NCBI RefSeq assembly: GCF_001653335.1
Contig: NZ_CP015079.1
Coordinates: 558,001 to 622,000, forward strand
Origin: Nocardioides dokdonensis FR1436
Lineage (GTDB): Bacteria; Actinomycetota; Actinomycetes; Propionibacteriales; Nocardioidaceae
Direction of reading: 5' to 3'
DNA length: 64,000 nucleotides
Shown here: piece by piece, positions 17,458 to 25,778 of the stretch
Layout of the letters: each line of letters opens with the position of its first letter
Position numbering within the stretch: position 1 is the first letter of the stretch
Made by a program: the position numbers and the translations under genes
Notes under the pieces: model-generated
What the model was told of the DNA's origin: nothing
Seen by the model: the letters and a program-made list of their open reading frames with translations, nothing else
The model's database searches: none

Positions 17458-17533
17458 GAGACAGGGCCAGGGACCAAGGACCAAGGACTAGGGACCAAGA
17501 CCAGGGACCAAGACCAAGACCAAGACCAAGACT
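17458..17533. repeat. purine-rich low-complexity tract
   Basis: An irregular microsatellite of AGGGACCAAG and GACCAA units runs straight into the large inverted repeat. The composition is unlike its surroundings and no reading frame makes sense. Confidence 0.7.
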
Positions 17534-17610
17534 GCGCGAGTCGGCCCAAATGTCGCACTGAGTCGGCGCGAACCGCGCGGACTCAGTGCGACATTTGGGC
17601 CGACTCGCGC
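17534..17610. repeat. 31-bp perfect inverted repeat
   Basis: The arm at 17534-17564 and the arm at 17580-17610 are exact reverse complements over 31 bases. The 15-base centre contains a small CGCG...CGCG pairing. It sits between the binding-protein terminator and the 3' end of the AMIN-like lipoprotein gene. It could serve as a terminator for the leftward gene, but it is far longer than needed. Its half-unit (CAGTGCGACATTTGGGCC) resembles the direct repeat at 18348-18396. Confidence 0.9.
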
Positions 17611-17621
17611 GTCTCCTGGGG

Positions 17622-18266
17622 TCAGTCGTCGAGGACGTCGACCACCAGGCGCGGTGGGCCGGTGAGCGCGAAGACCCGGAACGGGGCCGGATCGTCGTCG
17701 ATCCCGACCAGCACCTGCGTGTAGCCCTCGAACGTGCCACCGACGTGGACGTCCTCGACCTCGCCCCCGTCCCCCGGTGCGAACTGCCGGGGGCCGTCGT
17801 AGGACTCTCCGTCATCCGCCGGGTACGTCGTGCCCGAGGCGTAGATGTCCAGCACCGCACTGCCGTCGAGCGTGACGCCCTCGCCGCTCCCGTCGAGGAC
17901 GGCCTCGTCCACGTAGCCCACCGCCCAGCCCGGGGTGCCCGAACCCGAGAACTCGAGCACGACGCGGTCGTAGCCCTCGTGCTCACCTACGCGCACGTCC
18001 ACCAGCACGAGGTCCCACTCCCCCGAGTTCTCGGCCGTCTGGTCGGCCGTGCCCTGCGGGAAGGCCGGGGTGCCGGTGGGCTCCGACGAGGTGGTCGGGC
18101 TGCTGCTGCTCGGCTCGGTGCTGCTCGGCTCGGTGCTGCTCGGCTCGGTGCTGCTGGGCTCGGCGCTGCTCGGATCGGCACTGGTCGGCTCGGCCCCGTT
18201 GCCGCAGGCCGCCGCGAGTGCAGCGACGGCGGCCGCGCTCAGGAAAGTGGTCGTGAGTCGTCGCAT
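17622..18266 (-). CDS. lipoprotein with AMIN-like domain
   Basis: The 214-residue exported protein has an ideal lipobox (LAAAC, Cys21). Residues 25-65 are a Ser/Thr/Glu/Pro linker made of near-identical SSTEP units, probably a wall-spanning or glycosylated spacer. The C-terminal ~130 residues (WDLVLVDVRVGEHEGYDRVVLEF ... LVVDVLDD) resemble the AMIN-like domain of actinobacterial lipoproteins, thought to bind cell wall. The ATG at 18264-18266 gives a clean signal peptide. No link to neighbours is obvious. Confidence 0.75.
   Translation of the reverse strand: MRRLTTTFLSAAAVAALAAACGNGAEPTSADPSSAEPSSTEPSSTEPSSTEPSSSSPTTSSEPTGTPAFPQGTADQTAENSGEWDLVLVDVRVGEHEGYDRVVLEFSGSGTPGWAVGYVDEAVLDGSGEGVTLDGSAVLDIYASGTTYPADDGESYDGPRQFAPGDGGEVEDVHVGGTFEGYTQVLVGIDDDPAPFRVFALTGPPRLVVDVLDD
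18105..18194. repeat. about six 15-bp tandem repeats encoding the SSTEP linker
   Basis: Units of GCTGCTCGGCTCGGT (plus strand) repeat in phase with codons, three exact and three diverged. They encode the flexible linker of the AMIN-like lipoprotein and may vary in copy number between strains. Confidence 0.8.
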
Positions 18267-18347
18267 CGTCCCTCCTCGGCTCGGTGCCGCCGATCGTAGC
18301 GATCAGTCGAGAAGACGTGCGTGAGCCCCGGCGTCCAACCCCAGCGC

Positions 18348-18396
18348 GAGTCAGCGCGACATTCGCGCCGGGTCAGCGCGACATCTGCGCCGGGTC
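18348..18396. repeat. two overlapping copies of a 27-bp direct repeat
   Basis: GAGTCAGCGCGACATTCGCG... (18348-18374) and GGGTCAGCGCGACATCTGCG... (18370-18396) share GTCAGCGCGACAT and GCGCCGGGTC. The amidase stop codon and last codons lie inside the second copy. The same core appears in the 31-bp inverted repeat at 17534-17610. Confidence 0.75.
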
Positions 18397-19809
18397 GGCG
18401 AAGGGGGCGTGGGTCGGCCAGGGGGCCGCCTGCTCGAGCTGGGCCGCCAGGGCCAGCAGCAGGCCCTCGCCGCCGAGGTCGGCGATCACCTGCACGCCGA
18501 TCGGCATCCCGCGCTCGTCGGTGCCGAAGGGCACCGAGACGGCCGGGGCTCCGGTCACGTTGCAGATCGAGGTGTAGGCCGAGATCAGCCGGCCGTGCTC
18601 GTACATCGTGTCCGGACGCCGGGGGTCGGCCACGCCCAGCTCCGGGGTCGGTCGGGCCAGGGTCGGGGTGAGCACGACGTCGAGGTCGGCGTACGTCGTG
18701 CCCATCTCGCGCGCGATCCGCTCGAAGCCCTGCAGGGCGCGCACCAGGTCGGCGGCGGAGAGGGTGGAGTAGCGCTCGTACATGGCCCGGGTGAACGGCT
18801 CGATGTCGTCCTCGCGCAGCTCCCGCCCCAGCTCCTGGAGACGGTCGTCGACGAGGGCGACGAGACCGGCCCCCATCACCCGCCCCGAGCAGGTGAGCAC
18901 CTCGCCGAGGCGGTAGCGCAGCTCGGTCTCCACGACCTCGTGGCCCAGGTCGTCGAGCAGGTCGGCGGCGCGGCGCACCGCTGCCGCGCACTCGGGGTCG
19001 GTGTCGGGGCCGTCAGGGACCGTGGTGGCGACACCGATGCGCAGCCGACCCGGTCCGGCCTGCATCCGAGCGAGGAACCCGGCCGGTTCGGACGGGGCCG
19101 CGAAGAGCGCCCCCGGCGGTGTCGTCGAGGTCAGGTCGAGCAGCAGCGCCGAGTCGCGCACGGAGGTGCTCAGCACGTGGTGCACGCTGACGGGGCCCGC
19201 GAGCGAGGAGTCGTACGGCGCTCCGGGCACCCGGCCGCGGCTCGGCTTGAGGCCGAGGAGACCGCACATCGCGGCCGGGATCCGGATCGAGCCGCCACCG
19301 TCGTTGCCGTGCGCCACCGGGACCAGACCGGCGCTCACCGCGGCCGCCGAGCCGCCGCTGGAGCCACCCGTCGACCGCGAGGTGTCCCACGGGTTGCGGG
19401 TCGGGCCGTGCAGGAGCGGCTCGGTGCTGGTGCCGTTCTTGCCCAGCTCGGGGGTGTTGGTGGTGCCGAGCACGACCATCCCGGCCGCTCGGTAGCGCCG
19501 GACGAGCTCGCTGTCCTGCTGGGCGACGACGTCGGCGAAGAGCCGTGAGCCGCCCGCGCTGGGCAGCCCTGCGACGTCGGCGGCGAGCGGCTTGACGAGC
19601 GTGGGGACCCCGGTCAGGGGTCCCGGCGGGAGCCCCCGCTCGACGTCCTCGAGGGCGGCCTCGAACCGGGTGCCGATGACGGCGTTGAGGCCGGGATCGA
19701 GCCGCTCGATGCGCGCGATGCTCGCCTCGACGGCTTCCCGGGCGCTCAGCTCCCCGTCGCGGATCGCTGCTGCGAGCGCCGTGGCGTCCTGTCCTGGCAC
19801 GGTGGTCAC
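18373..19809 (-). CDS. amidase signature family enzyme
   Basis: The 478-residue amidase hydrolyses a C-N amide bond with a Ser-cisSer-Lys triad. The triad is visible as Lys73 (PTLVKPLAADVAGL), Ser150 (STGGSSGGSAA) and Ser174 (NDGGGSIRIPA). It lacks a signal peptide, so it acts in the cytosol. Its GTG start overlaps the stop of the upstream ABC ATPase gene by four bases (GTGA), so it is the last gene of the oppBCDF operon. This coupling suggests it cleaves an imported amide; peptide, or amide-conjugated steroid, is an inference. GatA is unlikely because no gatB/gatC is near. Confidence 0.85.
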   Translation of the reverse strand: MTTVPGQDATALAAAIRDGELSAREAVEASIARIERLDPGLNAVIGTRFEAALEDVERGLPPGPLTGVPTLVKPLAADVAGLPSAGGSRLFADVVAQQDSELVRRYRAAGMVVLGTTNTPELGKNGTSTEPLLHGPTRNPWDTSRSTGGSSGGSAAAVSAGLVPVAHGNDGGGSIRIPAAMCGLLGLKPSRGRVPGAPYDSSLAGPVSVHHVLSTSVRDSALLLDLTSTTPPGALFAAPSEPAGFLARMQAGPGRLRIGVATTVPDGPDTDPECAAAVRRAADLLDDLGHEVVETELRYRLGEVLTCSGRVMGAGLVALVDDRLQELGRELREDDIEPFTRAMYERYSTLSAADLVRALQGFERIAREMGTTYADLDVVLTPTLARPTPELGVADPRRPDTMYEHGRLISAYTSICNVTGAPAVSVPFGTDERGMPIGVQVIADLGGEGLLLALAAQLEQAAPWPTHAPFADPAQMSR

Positions 19810-20795
19810 AGGACGGGGTGGTGGCAGGCGACGAACTGGCCGGGCCGGACCTCGCGCAGCTCGGGCTCCTGGGTCGCGCACTGGTCGGTGGCCAGCGGGC
19901 ACCGGGTGCGGAAGCGGCAGCCCGACGGCGGGTTGATCGGCGAGGGCAGCTCGGTCGAGGTGGGAGTGAGGTCCCCGTCGCGGTCGTTCGCCCCCGGGAT
20001 CGAGGAGAGCAGCATCCGCGTGTAGGGGTGGGCGGCGTGGTCGTTGATGTCCTCGGAGGCGATGACCTCGCAGGTCTTGCCCAGGTAGAGCACCATCACC
20101 CGGTCGCTGATGTTCTTGACCACCGACACGTCGTGGGCGATGAAGATCATGCTCAGGGAGTACTGCTCCTTGGTGCGCTCCAGCAGGTTGAGGATCTGCG
20201 CCTGCACCGAGACGTCGAGGGAGGAGACCGGCTCGTCGCAGATCAGCACCGTCGGGTTCATCATCAGGGCCCGCGCGATGCACACCCGTTGGCACTGACC
20301 ACCGGACAGCTCGTGGGCGCGACGGTCCCAGACCACGTCCGGGTCCAGGCCCACCGCGGTGAGCGTCTCGCGGACCAGCTTCTCCTTGTCCGCCTCGCTC
20401 CCCCCGAAGCCCCAGATGGACAGGCCCTCGGCGACCAGGTCCTTGACCTTGCGCCGCGGGTTCAGCGACGAGGTCGGGTCCTGCATGATCATCTGCATCT
20501 TCGCGCGGGCCCGACGCAGCGCCCGCCCGGGCAGGCCCGTCAGCTCGCGCTCGCCCAGGAGCACCCGGCCCGAGGTGGGCGCGGGGAGCTGCATCAGGGC
20601 CCGACCGGCGGTCGACTTGCCGCACCCGGACTCACCGAGGATGCCCAGGGTCTCCCCCGGGAGCAGGTCCAGGTTCATGCCGGACACCGCGTGCACCTTC
20701 ATGCCGCGCCCGACCGGGAACTCCACGACGAGGTCGTCGACGGTCAGGACGGGGCTGGCGTCGGTGCGCATGTGCGCGGTTCCACTGCCGGCCAT
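19806..20795 (-). CDS. oppF: oligopeptide-type ABC transporter ATPase (OppF)
   Basis: The 329-residue cytosolic ATPase energises the importer. Walker A is GESGCGKST, the signature is LSGGQCQRV, and Walker B/D-loop is ICDEPVSSLD. It ends with the oligo-HPY domain, including the cysteine-rich GCRFRTRCPLATDQC that often holds an Fe-S or disulfide centre in DppF/OppF proteins. The ATG at 20793-20795 overlaps the oppD stop (TGATG). Confidence 0.9.
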   Translation of the reverse strand: MAGSGTAHMRTDASPVLTVDDLVVEFPVGRGMKVHAVSGMNLDLLPGETLGILGESGCGKSTAGRALMQLPAPTSGRVLLGERELTGLPGRALRRARAKMQMIMQDPTSSLNPRRKVKDLVAEGLSIWGFGGSEADKEKLVRETLTAVGLDPDVVWDRRAHELSGGQCQRVCIARALMMNPTVLICDEPVSSLDVSVQAQILNLLERTKEQYSLSMIFIAHDVSVVKNISDRVMVLYLGKTCEVIASEDINDHAAHPYTRMLLSSIPGANDRDGDLTPTSTELPSPINPPSGCRFRTRCPLATDQCATQEPELREVRPGQFVACHHPVL

Positions 20796-21838
20796 CAGCG
20801 GGTCTCCTCGAGCAGCGTGCGCGCAGCGGCAGCAGCCGAGCCTGGCGCAGGGACGATCAGGGGGTAGTGACAGGCGATCAGGTGCGGGTTCGCGGAGCCG
20901 ACGTGGTCCAGCAGCGGCGGCGACTCCTGGACGCAGCGGTCCTGGGCGTACTGGCAGCGCGGAGCGAACCGGCAGCCGGGCGGCGGCGAGATCATGTCCG
21001 GGGGCGTGCCGTCGATGGCGCGCAGCAGCGTGTGCGGCTTGTCCTCCATGCGCGGGATCGAGGCCAGCAGCGCCTCGGCGTACGGGTGGCCGGGCTCCGC
21101 GAAGACGGTGCCGGTCCCCGACGACTCCACGACCCGACCGGCGTACATGACCTGCACCCGGTCGGTGCGTCCCTCGACGGCCCCGAGGTCGTGGCTGATC
21201 AGGATCGTGGCCATGTTCAACGTCTGGCTCAGGGAGGCCAGGAGGTCGAGGATCTGCTTCTGCACCGTCACGTCGAGCGCGGTGGTCGGCTCGTCGGCGA
21301 TCAGCAGGTCCGGTCCGCAGCACAGCGCCATCGCGATCACGACGCGCTGGCGCATGCCGCCGGACAGCTCGTGGGGGTACTGCGTCATGCGTCGGGTCGG
21401 CTCCGGGATGCCGACCTGCGTGAGCAGCTCGATGGCGCGGTCGCGGGCCTCGGTCTTGCCCATCGAGAAGTGCAGGCGCAGTGCCTCGGTGATGTGGGTG
21501 CCGATCTTCTTGACCGGGTTCAGCGACGTCATCGGGTCCTGGAAGACCATCGCCACCGTCGGTCCCCACAGCTTGCGGCGACGCTTCGCGCTCAGGGCAT
21601 GCACGTCCTGACCGGCGATGCGCACCGAACCTGTCACGGAGGTCGTGGGGCCGTTGGAGATCAGCCCCATGATGGTGCGGCCCAGCACGGACTTGCCCGA
21701 GCCGGACTCGCCCACGATGCCGAGGGTCTCCCCCGGCTTGAGGGTCAGGGAGACGCCGTCGACGGCGCACACGGCGCCGCGCGGGGTCTGGAAGGTGGTG
21801 CGGAGGTCGTCGACCTCGAGCAGGTTCTCGGTGATCAC
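20795..21838 (-). CDS. oppD: oligopeptide-type ABC transporter ATPase (OppD)
   Basis: The 347-residue partner ATPase has Walker [10 protein letters not shown], signature LSGGMRQRV, Walker [12 protein letters not shown] and the C-terminal HPY region [15 protein letters not shown]. The GTG start at 21836-21838 overlaps the oppC stop by four bases (GTGA). Confidence 0.9.
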   Translation of the reverse strand: MITENLLEVDDLRTTFQTPRGAVCAVDGVSLTLKPGETLGIVGESGSGKSVLGRTIMGLISNGPTTSVTGSVRIAGQDVHALSAKRRRKLWGPTVAMVFQDPMTSLNPVKKIGTHITEALRLHFSMGKTEARDRAIELLTQVGIPEPTRRMTQYPHELSGGMRQRVVIAMALCCGPDLLIADEPTTALDVTVQKQILDLLASLSQTLNMATILISHDLGAVEGRTDRVQVMYAGRVVESSGTGTVFAEPGHPYAEALLASIPRMEDKPHTLLRAIDGTPPDMISPPPGCRFAPRCQYAQDRCVQESPPLLDHVGSANPHLIACHYPLIVPAPGSAAAAARTLLEETR

Positions 21839-22875
21839 AGCTTGGCACTCCTGGTGTCCCAACGCTTCTGGGCCTTCTCGCCCAGCAGGTTGAAGGAGAA
21901 GACGGTGAGGAACAGGAAGGCGCCGGGCACCAGCACGATGTGCGGGTAGTCCTCCATGGTGCCGCCCTCGGCCTCGGCGATCATGTTGCCCCAGGTGGGC
22001 TCCGGGGCCTGGATGCCCAGGCCCAGGAAGCTGAGGGACGCCTCGGCCACGATGAGCACCGAGATCATCACGATGACCATCGAGAAGACCGGCAGCACGA
22101 CGTTGGGCACCAGCTCCCGGACCATCACGCGCAGCTTGGTGGCTCCCATCGCCCGAGCGGCGAGCACGAACTCGCGCTGGGCGAAGGCGATGGTGTTGGC
22201 GCGGGCCAGCCGGATCATGCTCGGGATGGTCAGCAGCGCCAGGGCGAGCGCGATGTTGCGGATCTTCGGGTCGAGCACCGTTCCGAGCGCGATCAGGAGG
22301 ATGAGCGGCGGAACGGCGAGCAGGGCGTTGGTGAAGATCCCGATCACGCTGTCGACACCGGCACGGAAGTAGCCGGCCACGACTCCGATGGAGCCGCCGA
22401 TCAGCGTGCCGATGGTGACGGCCATCAGGGAGACGATCAGCGAGGTCCGGGCCCCGTAGACCGAGCGCGCCAGCATGTCGAGGCCGTAGTTGTTGGTGCC
22501 GAGCGGGTGCTCGCTGGTCAGCACCGGGGTCTGGTAGCTCGGCTCGCTGAGCGCGGTGGCCACGTCGACGTGCTCGCCCAGCGGCAGCAGCGGCGCGAGG
22601 GCGGCGACCGCGATCAGCAGCACCAGCCACGCGGAGGCCAGCAGGAACAGCATGTCGGGGCGCTCACCGCGCCAGCCCCACACCAGGCGCGAGAGGCCCT
22701 GCACGACCAGGCCCAGGCCGAGCAGGAAGAGCAGGGCCTTCACGGCGAGGACGAGGGCCGGGGTGCTCCACCCGAAGACCATCAGGGCCAGCCCGGCGAC
22801 GAGCAGGACCGCACCGAGGCCGGTCATCCGTCCGCGGGACATCGTGGTGCCGACGAGCGTCGGCTTCCTAGGCAT
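21835..22875 (-). CDS. oppC: oligopeptide-type ABC transporter permease (OppC)
   Basis: The 346-residue inner-membrane permease is of the OppC type. Its N-terminus is longer than usual, with two extra hydrophobic segments (residues ~15-60). The substrate-domain motif [21 protein letters not shown] and the EAA loop [19 protein letters not shown] contact OppD/F. The ATG at 22873-22875 is chosen over an upstream TTG; it overlaps the oppB end by 8 bases. Confidence 0.88.
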   Translation of the reverse strand: MPRKPTLVGTTMSRGRMTGLGAVLLVAGLALMVFGWSTPALVLAVKALLFLLGLGLVVQGLSRLVWGWRGERPDMLFLLASAWLVLLIAVAALAPLLPLGEHVDVATALSEPSYQTPVLTSEHPLGTNNYGLDMLARSVYGARTSLIVSLMAVTIGTLIGGSIGVVAGYFRAGVDSVIGIFTNALLAVPPLILLIALGTVLDPKIRNIALALALLTIPSMIRLARANTIAFAQREFVLAARAMGATKLRVMVRELVPNVVLPVFSMVIVMISVLIVAEASLSFLGLGIQAPEPTWGNMIAEAEGGTMEDYPHIVLVPGAFLFLTVFSFNLLGEKAQKRWDTRSAKL

Positions 22876-23818
22876 GAACACGTCGCGTCCTCGGGTCAAG
22901 GTAGCCGTACGAGAGGTCGATGCCGGCGTTCACCACGACGTAGATGAGCGCGACCAGGAGGACGGCCCCCTGGACCATCGGGAAGTCGCCCTGGTTGGCG
23001 GCATTGACGATGAGGCTGCCCATGCCGGGCAGCGCGAAGAGGTACTCCACGATCACGGTGCTGCCGATGAGCCGTCCCATGCTGATGCCCAGCAGGGTGA
23101 CCAACGAGAACGACGAGGGCCGCAGGGCGTCGGCGACGAGGATCCGGCGCGGGGACATGCCCTTGGCCCTGGCCGCGAGGATGTAGTCCTCGTGCAGCGT
23201 GACGATCAGGTCGTTGCGCAGCACCCGGGTGAACAGCGCCAGCTCCATCAGCGCGATCGTCAGCGCCGGCAGGATGGCGTGGTAGAGGTTCTGGACGGGG
23301 TCCTCGCTCAGGCGCACCCACTGTGCGCGGGGGAACCAGCCGAGCCCGTTCGAGAAGATCGCGATCAGCAGCAGCCCGGCGAGGAACGAGGGCACCGAGA
23401 GCACCGCGAACATCGAGGCGCCGATGGCCCGGTCGATCAGGCCCCCCTCGTGGGCGGCGCTCCACATCGCCAGCGGGACGGCGAGCAGCAGGGCGATGAC
23501 CAGGCCCATGGCGCCGAGCTGGGCGCTGACGGGCAGCGCGCTCAGCACTCGCGAGAGCACGTCGCTCTGCGGCGGGACCAGGGAGGCACCCAGGTCGCCG
23601 GTCAGGGCGGAGCCCAACCACTCGGCGTAGCGGGAGAGGACGTTGCCGTCCAGGCCGAGCTCGGTGCGCTTGGCGGCGTACTCAGCCGGGGTCCGCCCCT
23701 CACCCAGGATGGAGACCGCGGGGTCCCCGGGCAGGAGCGAGACCAGCATGAAGACGCCGAAGCTCACCAGGAGCAGGACTACTGCCAGCTCGGAGAGCCG
23801 TTTCAGCGGTGTGCGCAT
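22868..23818 (-). CDS. oppB: oligopeptide-type ABC transporter permease (OppB)
   Basis: The 316-residue permease has six predicted membrane segments. The N-terminal segment is followed by the periplasmic ELGLDGNVLSRYAEWL region, then the EAA loop ARAKGMSPRRILVADALRPS and the terminal LDPRTR. It heads the oppB-C-D-F-amidase operon. A perfect copy of the shared 15-bp palindrome lies 128 bases upstream. Confidence 0.9.
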   Translation of the reverse strand: MRTPLKRLSELAVVLLLVSFGVFMLVSLLPGDPAVSILGEGRTPAEYAAKRTELGLDGNVLSRYAEWLGSALTGDLGASLVPPQSDVLSRVLSALPVSAQLGAMGLVIALLLAVPLAMWSAAHEGGLIDRAIGASMFAVLSVPSFLAGLLLIAIFSNGLGWFPRAQWVRLSEDPVQNLYHAILPALTIALMELALFTRVLRNDLIVTLHEDYILAARAKGMSPRRILVADALRPSSFSLVTLLGISMGRLIGSTVIVEYLFALPGMGSLIVNAANQGDFPMVQGAVLLVALIYVVVNAGIDLSYGYLDPRTRRVHA

Positions 23819-23945
23819 CAGTGCTCACCTCGACGTGGTGGTCGGTGGGGTGCTGGTCGCATCCGGTGCATCCCTTCGGGTGGGGGCCGCGAACGGCCCG
23901 GTCAGGAGAAAGAGTAGGTAGGGGTGAGCCACGACACAGGGCTTC

Positions 23946-23960
23946 TCCCACTGACCGGGA
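23946..23960. promoter_or_regulatory. shared 15-bp palindrome, site 2 (opp operon)
   Basis: TCCCACTGACCGGGA matches the consensus at every fixed position. It lies in the only gap that can hold the oppBCDF-amidase promoter. Confidence 0.65.
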
Positions 23961-23997
23961 GGACGTTGCGAGTGTCGGACCCGAGCGGCGGCCGGCC

Positions 23998-24828
23998 TCA
24001 GCCCACGGTGAGCGCGCCGCCGCTGATGGCCAGTCGGGTGTCGGTCGTGACGGCGAAGCGCAGGTCCCGGTCGGTGTCGCCCGCCCAGGAGTCGACCTCC
24101 AGCACGTCGCCGGGGAAGACCGGGGCGGCGAAACGCCCCTCGAGCAGGCGTACGTCGGCCGGGTGCGCGCCGAGGCTGCGCGCCAGCGGCAGGCTGGCCC
24201 CGACCAGCGAGGCCAGGCCGTGCAGGAACGGCCGCGGCTGGCCGGCGGCCCGCGCCGCCTGGGGCACGACGTGCATGTGGTGCCGGTCCCCCAGGAGCCG
24301 GTAGAGGACGGCCTGGTTGGCCGCGGTCGGGACCAAGTGCTGCCCGGTGGGCTCCCCCTCCGGCCGGCCGGGCGCACGCGGGCCGCGCTCGCCGCCGAAG
24401 CCGCCCCGACCCGGCGCGAACAGCGACCAGGTGGCGAGGAAGCAGCGGCTCTCGACGGTGACGTCGAAGACCGCGGCCGTGCCCTTGTCCCACACCGCGG
24501 TGACCCGGGCGCTGAGGTCCAGCTCGCCGGCCCGCGGCAGCACGTCGAGCACCTCGAGCCGCTGCGACCCGTGCACCGCGGTGGTCACGTCGAAGGCGCC
24601 GGCGCGACCCAGCGCGTCGGGAGCCCACTGCGCCAGGGTCAGCGCGAAGGTCGGCAGCACCCGCAGCCGGTCCTCGAGGACCAGGTCGAGGTCGTCGGGC
24701 GCGGCCCCGACGGCCAGGGCGTAGAGGATCGCCCGGGTCTCGTCGTAGCCGACGGTGCGCTCGCCCAGGTGCACGCCCAGCCAGTCGCCGGCGGGGGCGT
24801 CGGGGCCCGGAGCAGCGACCGTGCTCAT
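23998..24828 (-). CDS. ChsH3-like MaoC enoyl-CoA hydratase
   Basis: The 276-residue double hot-dog hydratase hydrates a side-chain enoyl-CoA; the closest family I recognise is ChsH3 (Rv3538) of cholesterol catabolism. Shared features are an early YDETRAILYALAVGA stretch, VLPTFA, a WDKG strand, GGFGG, and the C-terminal YRLLGD...PRPFLHGLA block. The catalytic hydratase-2 motif, normally GDxNPLH, reads GDRHHMH: Asp and His remain but Asn-Pro-Leu is replaced. Its ATG overlaps the upstream SDR stop (ATGA), so the two genes act together. Confidence 0.75.
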   Translation of the reverse strand: MSTVAAPGPDAPAGDWLGVHLGERTVGYDETRAILYALAVGAAPDDLDLVLEDRLRVLPTFALTLAQWAPDALGRAGAFDVTTAVHGSQRLEVLDVLPRAGELDLSARVTAVWDKGTAAVFDVTVESRCFLATWSLFAPGRGGFGGERGPRAPGRPEGEPTGQHLVPTAANQAVLYRLLGDRHHMHVVPQAARAAGQPRPFLHGLASLVGASLPLARSLGAHPADVRLLEGRFAAPVFPGDVLEVDSWAGDTDRDLRFAVTTDTRLAISGGALTVG

Positions 24829-25586
24829 CCGAAGAAGGCCTGGCCGCCGTCGAGCGGGAGAGTGGCGCCGGTCAGGTAGCGCAGGTCGCTGCCGACCAGG
24901 GCGACCACCGCGCGACCGATGTCGTCCTCGCAGTCACCGATGCGCCCCTGCGGGATCGTCGCGACGAACTCGGCGGCCTCCTCGGGGAAGCGCTCGGTCC
25001 AGCCCTTGAGCCCGGGCGACAGCGCGTGCGGGGCGATGTTGTTGGCGCGGATCCCGTCGCGGGCCCACTCGACCGCCGCGGTGCGGGTCAGGGAGCGCAC
25101 CGCCTGCTTCGCCGCCGCGTAGGCGCCGTACGTCGTGGGGTCCCAGCGCACCATCGCGGAGGTGACCAGGTTGACGATGTGCCCGTCACCCCGGGCGGAC
25201 AGGTGCGGGTGGCAGGCCCGCATGAACGCCAGCGTCGCGAGCGGACCGGACGAGAACGAGCGCTGCACGGCCTCGTCGGTGAGGCTGAGCAGCGGCCCGT
25301 AGGCGCCGGTGTAGGCGTTGTTGACGAGGATGTCGATGCGGCCCATCGTCTCGGCGACCTGGTCGACCACGGCGGCGATGGTGTCGACCTGCACGATGTC
25401 GCAGACGAAGGGCTCGGCGCGCACCCCGCGGGCCCGCAGCAGCTCGCAGGTGGTCTCCAGCGTGGCGGCGGTGCGCCCGACGACGGCGATCTCGACCCCC
25501 TCGGCGGCCAGCGCGAGGGCGATCCCCTGCCCCACGCCCTGCCCGGCACCGGTCACGAGCGCGACCTGTCCTGTCAACGAAGCCAT
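24825..25586 (-). CDS. short-chain dehydrogenase/reductase
   Basis: The 253-residue classical SDR has the NAD(P) motif GAGQGVGQG (13-21), NNAYTG in place of NNAG, a catalytic Ser in VTSAM and YGAYAAAK. It ends with the common C-terminal LDGGQAFFG. It is transcribed with the ChsH3-like hydratase and faces hsd4A. A 3-hydroxyacyl-CoA or hydroxysteroid substrate fits the context; the exact one is unknown. Confidence 0.78.
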   Translation of the reverse strand: MASLTGQVALVTGAGQGVGQGIALALAAEGVEIAVVGRTAATLETTCELLRARGVRAEPFVCDIVQVDTIAAVVDQVAETMGRIDILVNNAYTGAYGPLLSLTDEAVQRSFSSGPLATLAFMRACHPHLSARGDGHIVNLVTSAMVRWDPTTYGAYAAAKQAVRSLTRTAAVEWARDGIRANNIAPHALSPGLKGWTERFPEEAAEFVATIPQGRIGDCEDDIGRAVVALVGSDLRYLTGATLPLDGGQAFFG

Positions 25587-25668
25587 CGTCCCACCTCACG
25601 TCGAGCGCCCGCGGGGTCGCGGATCGCGCCCATCATGGGTGCCGATGCCGAGGCCCCGCCCGCTGCTC

Positions 25669-25683
25669 TCCTGCTCAGTGGAA
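25669..25683. promoter_or_regulatory. shared 15-bp palindrome, site 3 (SDR / hsd4A divergent)
   Basis: TCCTGCTCAGTGGAA (reverse complement TTCCACTGAGCAGGA) has two mismatches to the fixed positions. It is placed between the divergent SDR-hydratase pair and hsd4A. Confidence 0.4.
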
Positions 25684-25778
25684 CCTCCGGGGGGACCATC
25701 CGACGACCGCTCCTAGGGTCGGGCCGACCGGCCGGGGCACCAGGTCCCGACGCCGAGGACTCGAGGAGACGTGAGCCG

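Noticed and set aside
18373..19809. Amidase as GatA of the tRNA-dependent amidotransferase
   Set aside because: No gatB or gatC nearby, and it is coupled to an ABC importer operon.
19810..20625. N-terminal extension of the amidase into the oppF gene
   Set aside because: The extension is an alternative-frame reading of oppF; the GTGA overlap at 19806-19809 gives the natural start.
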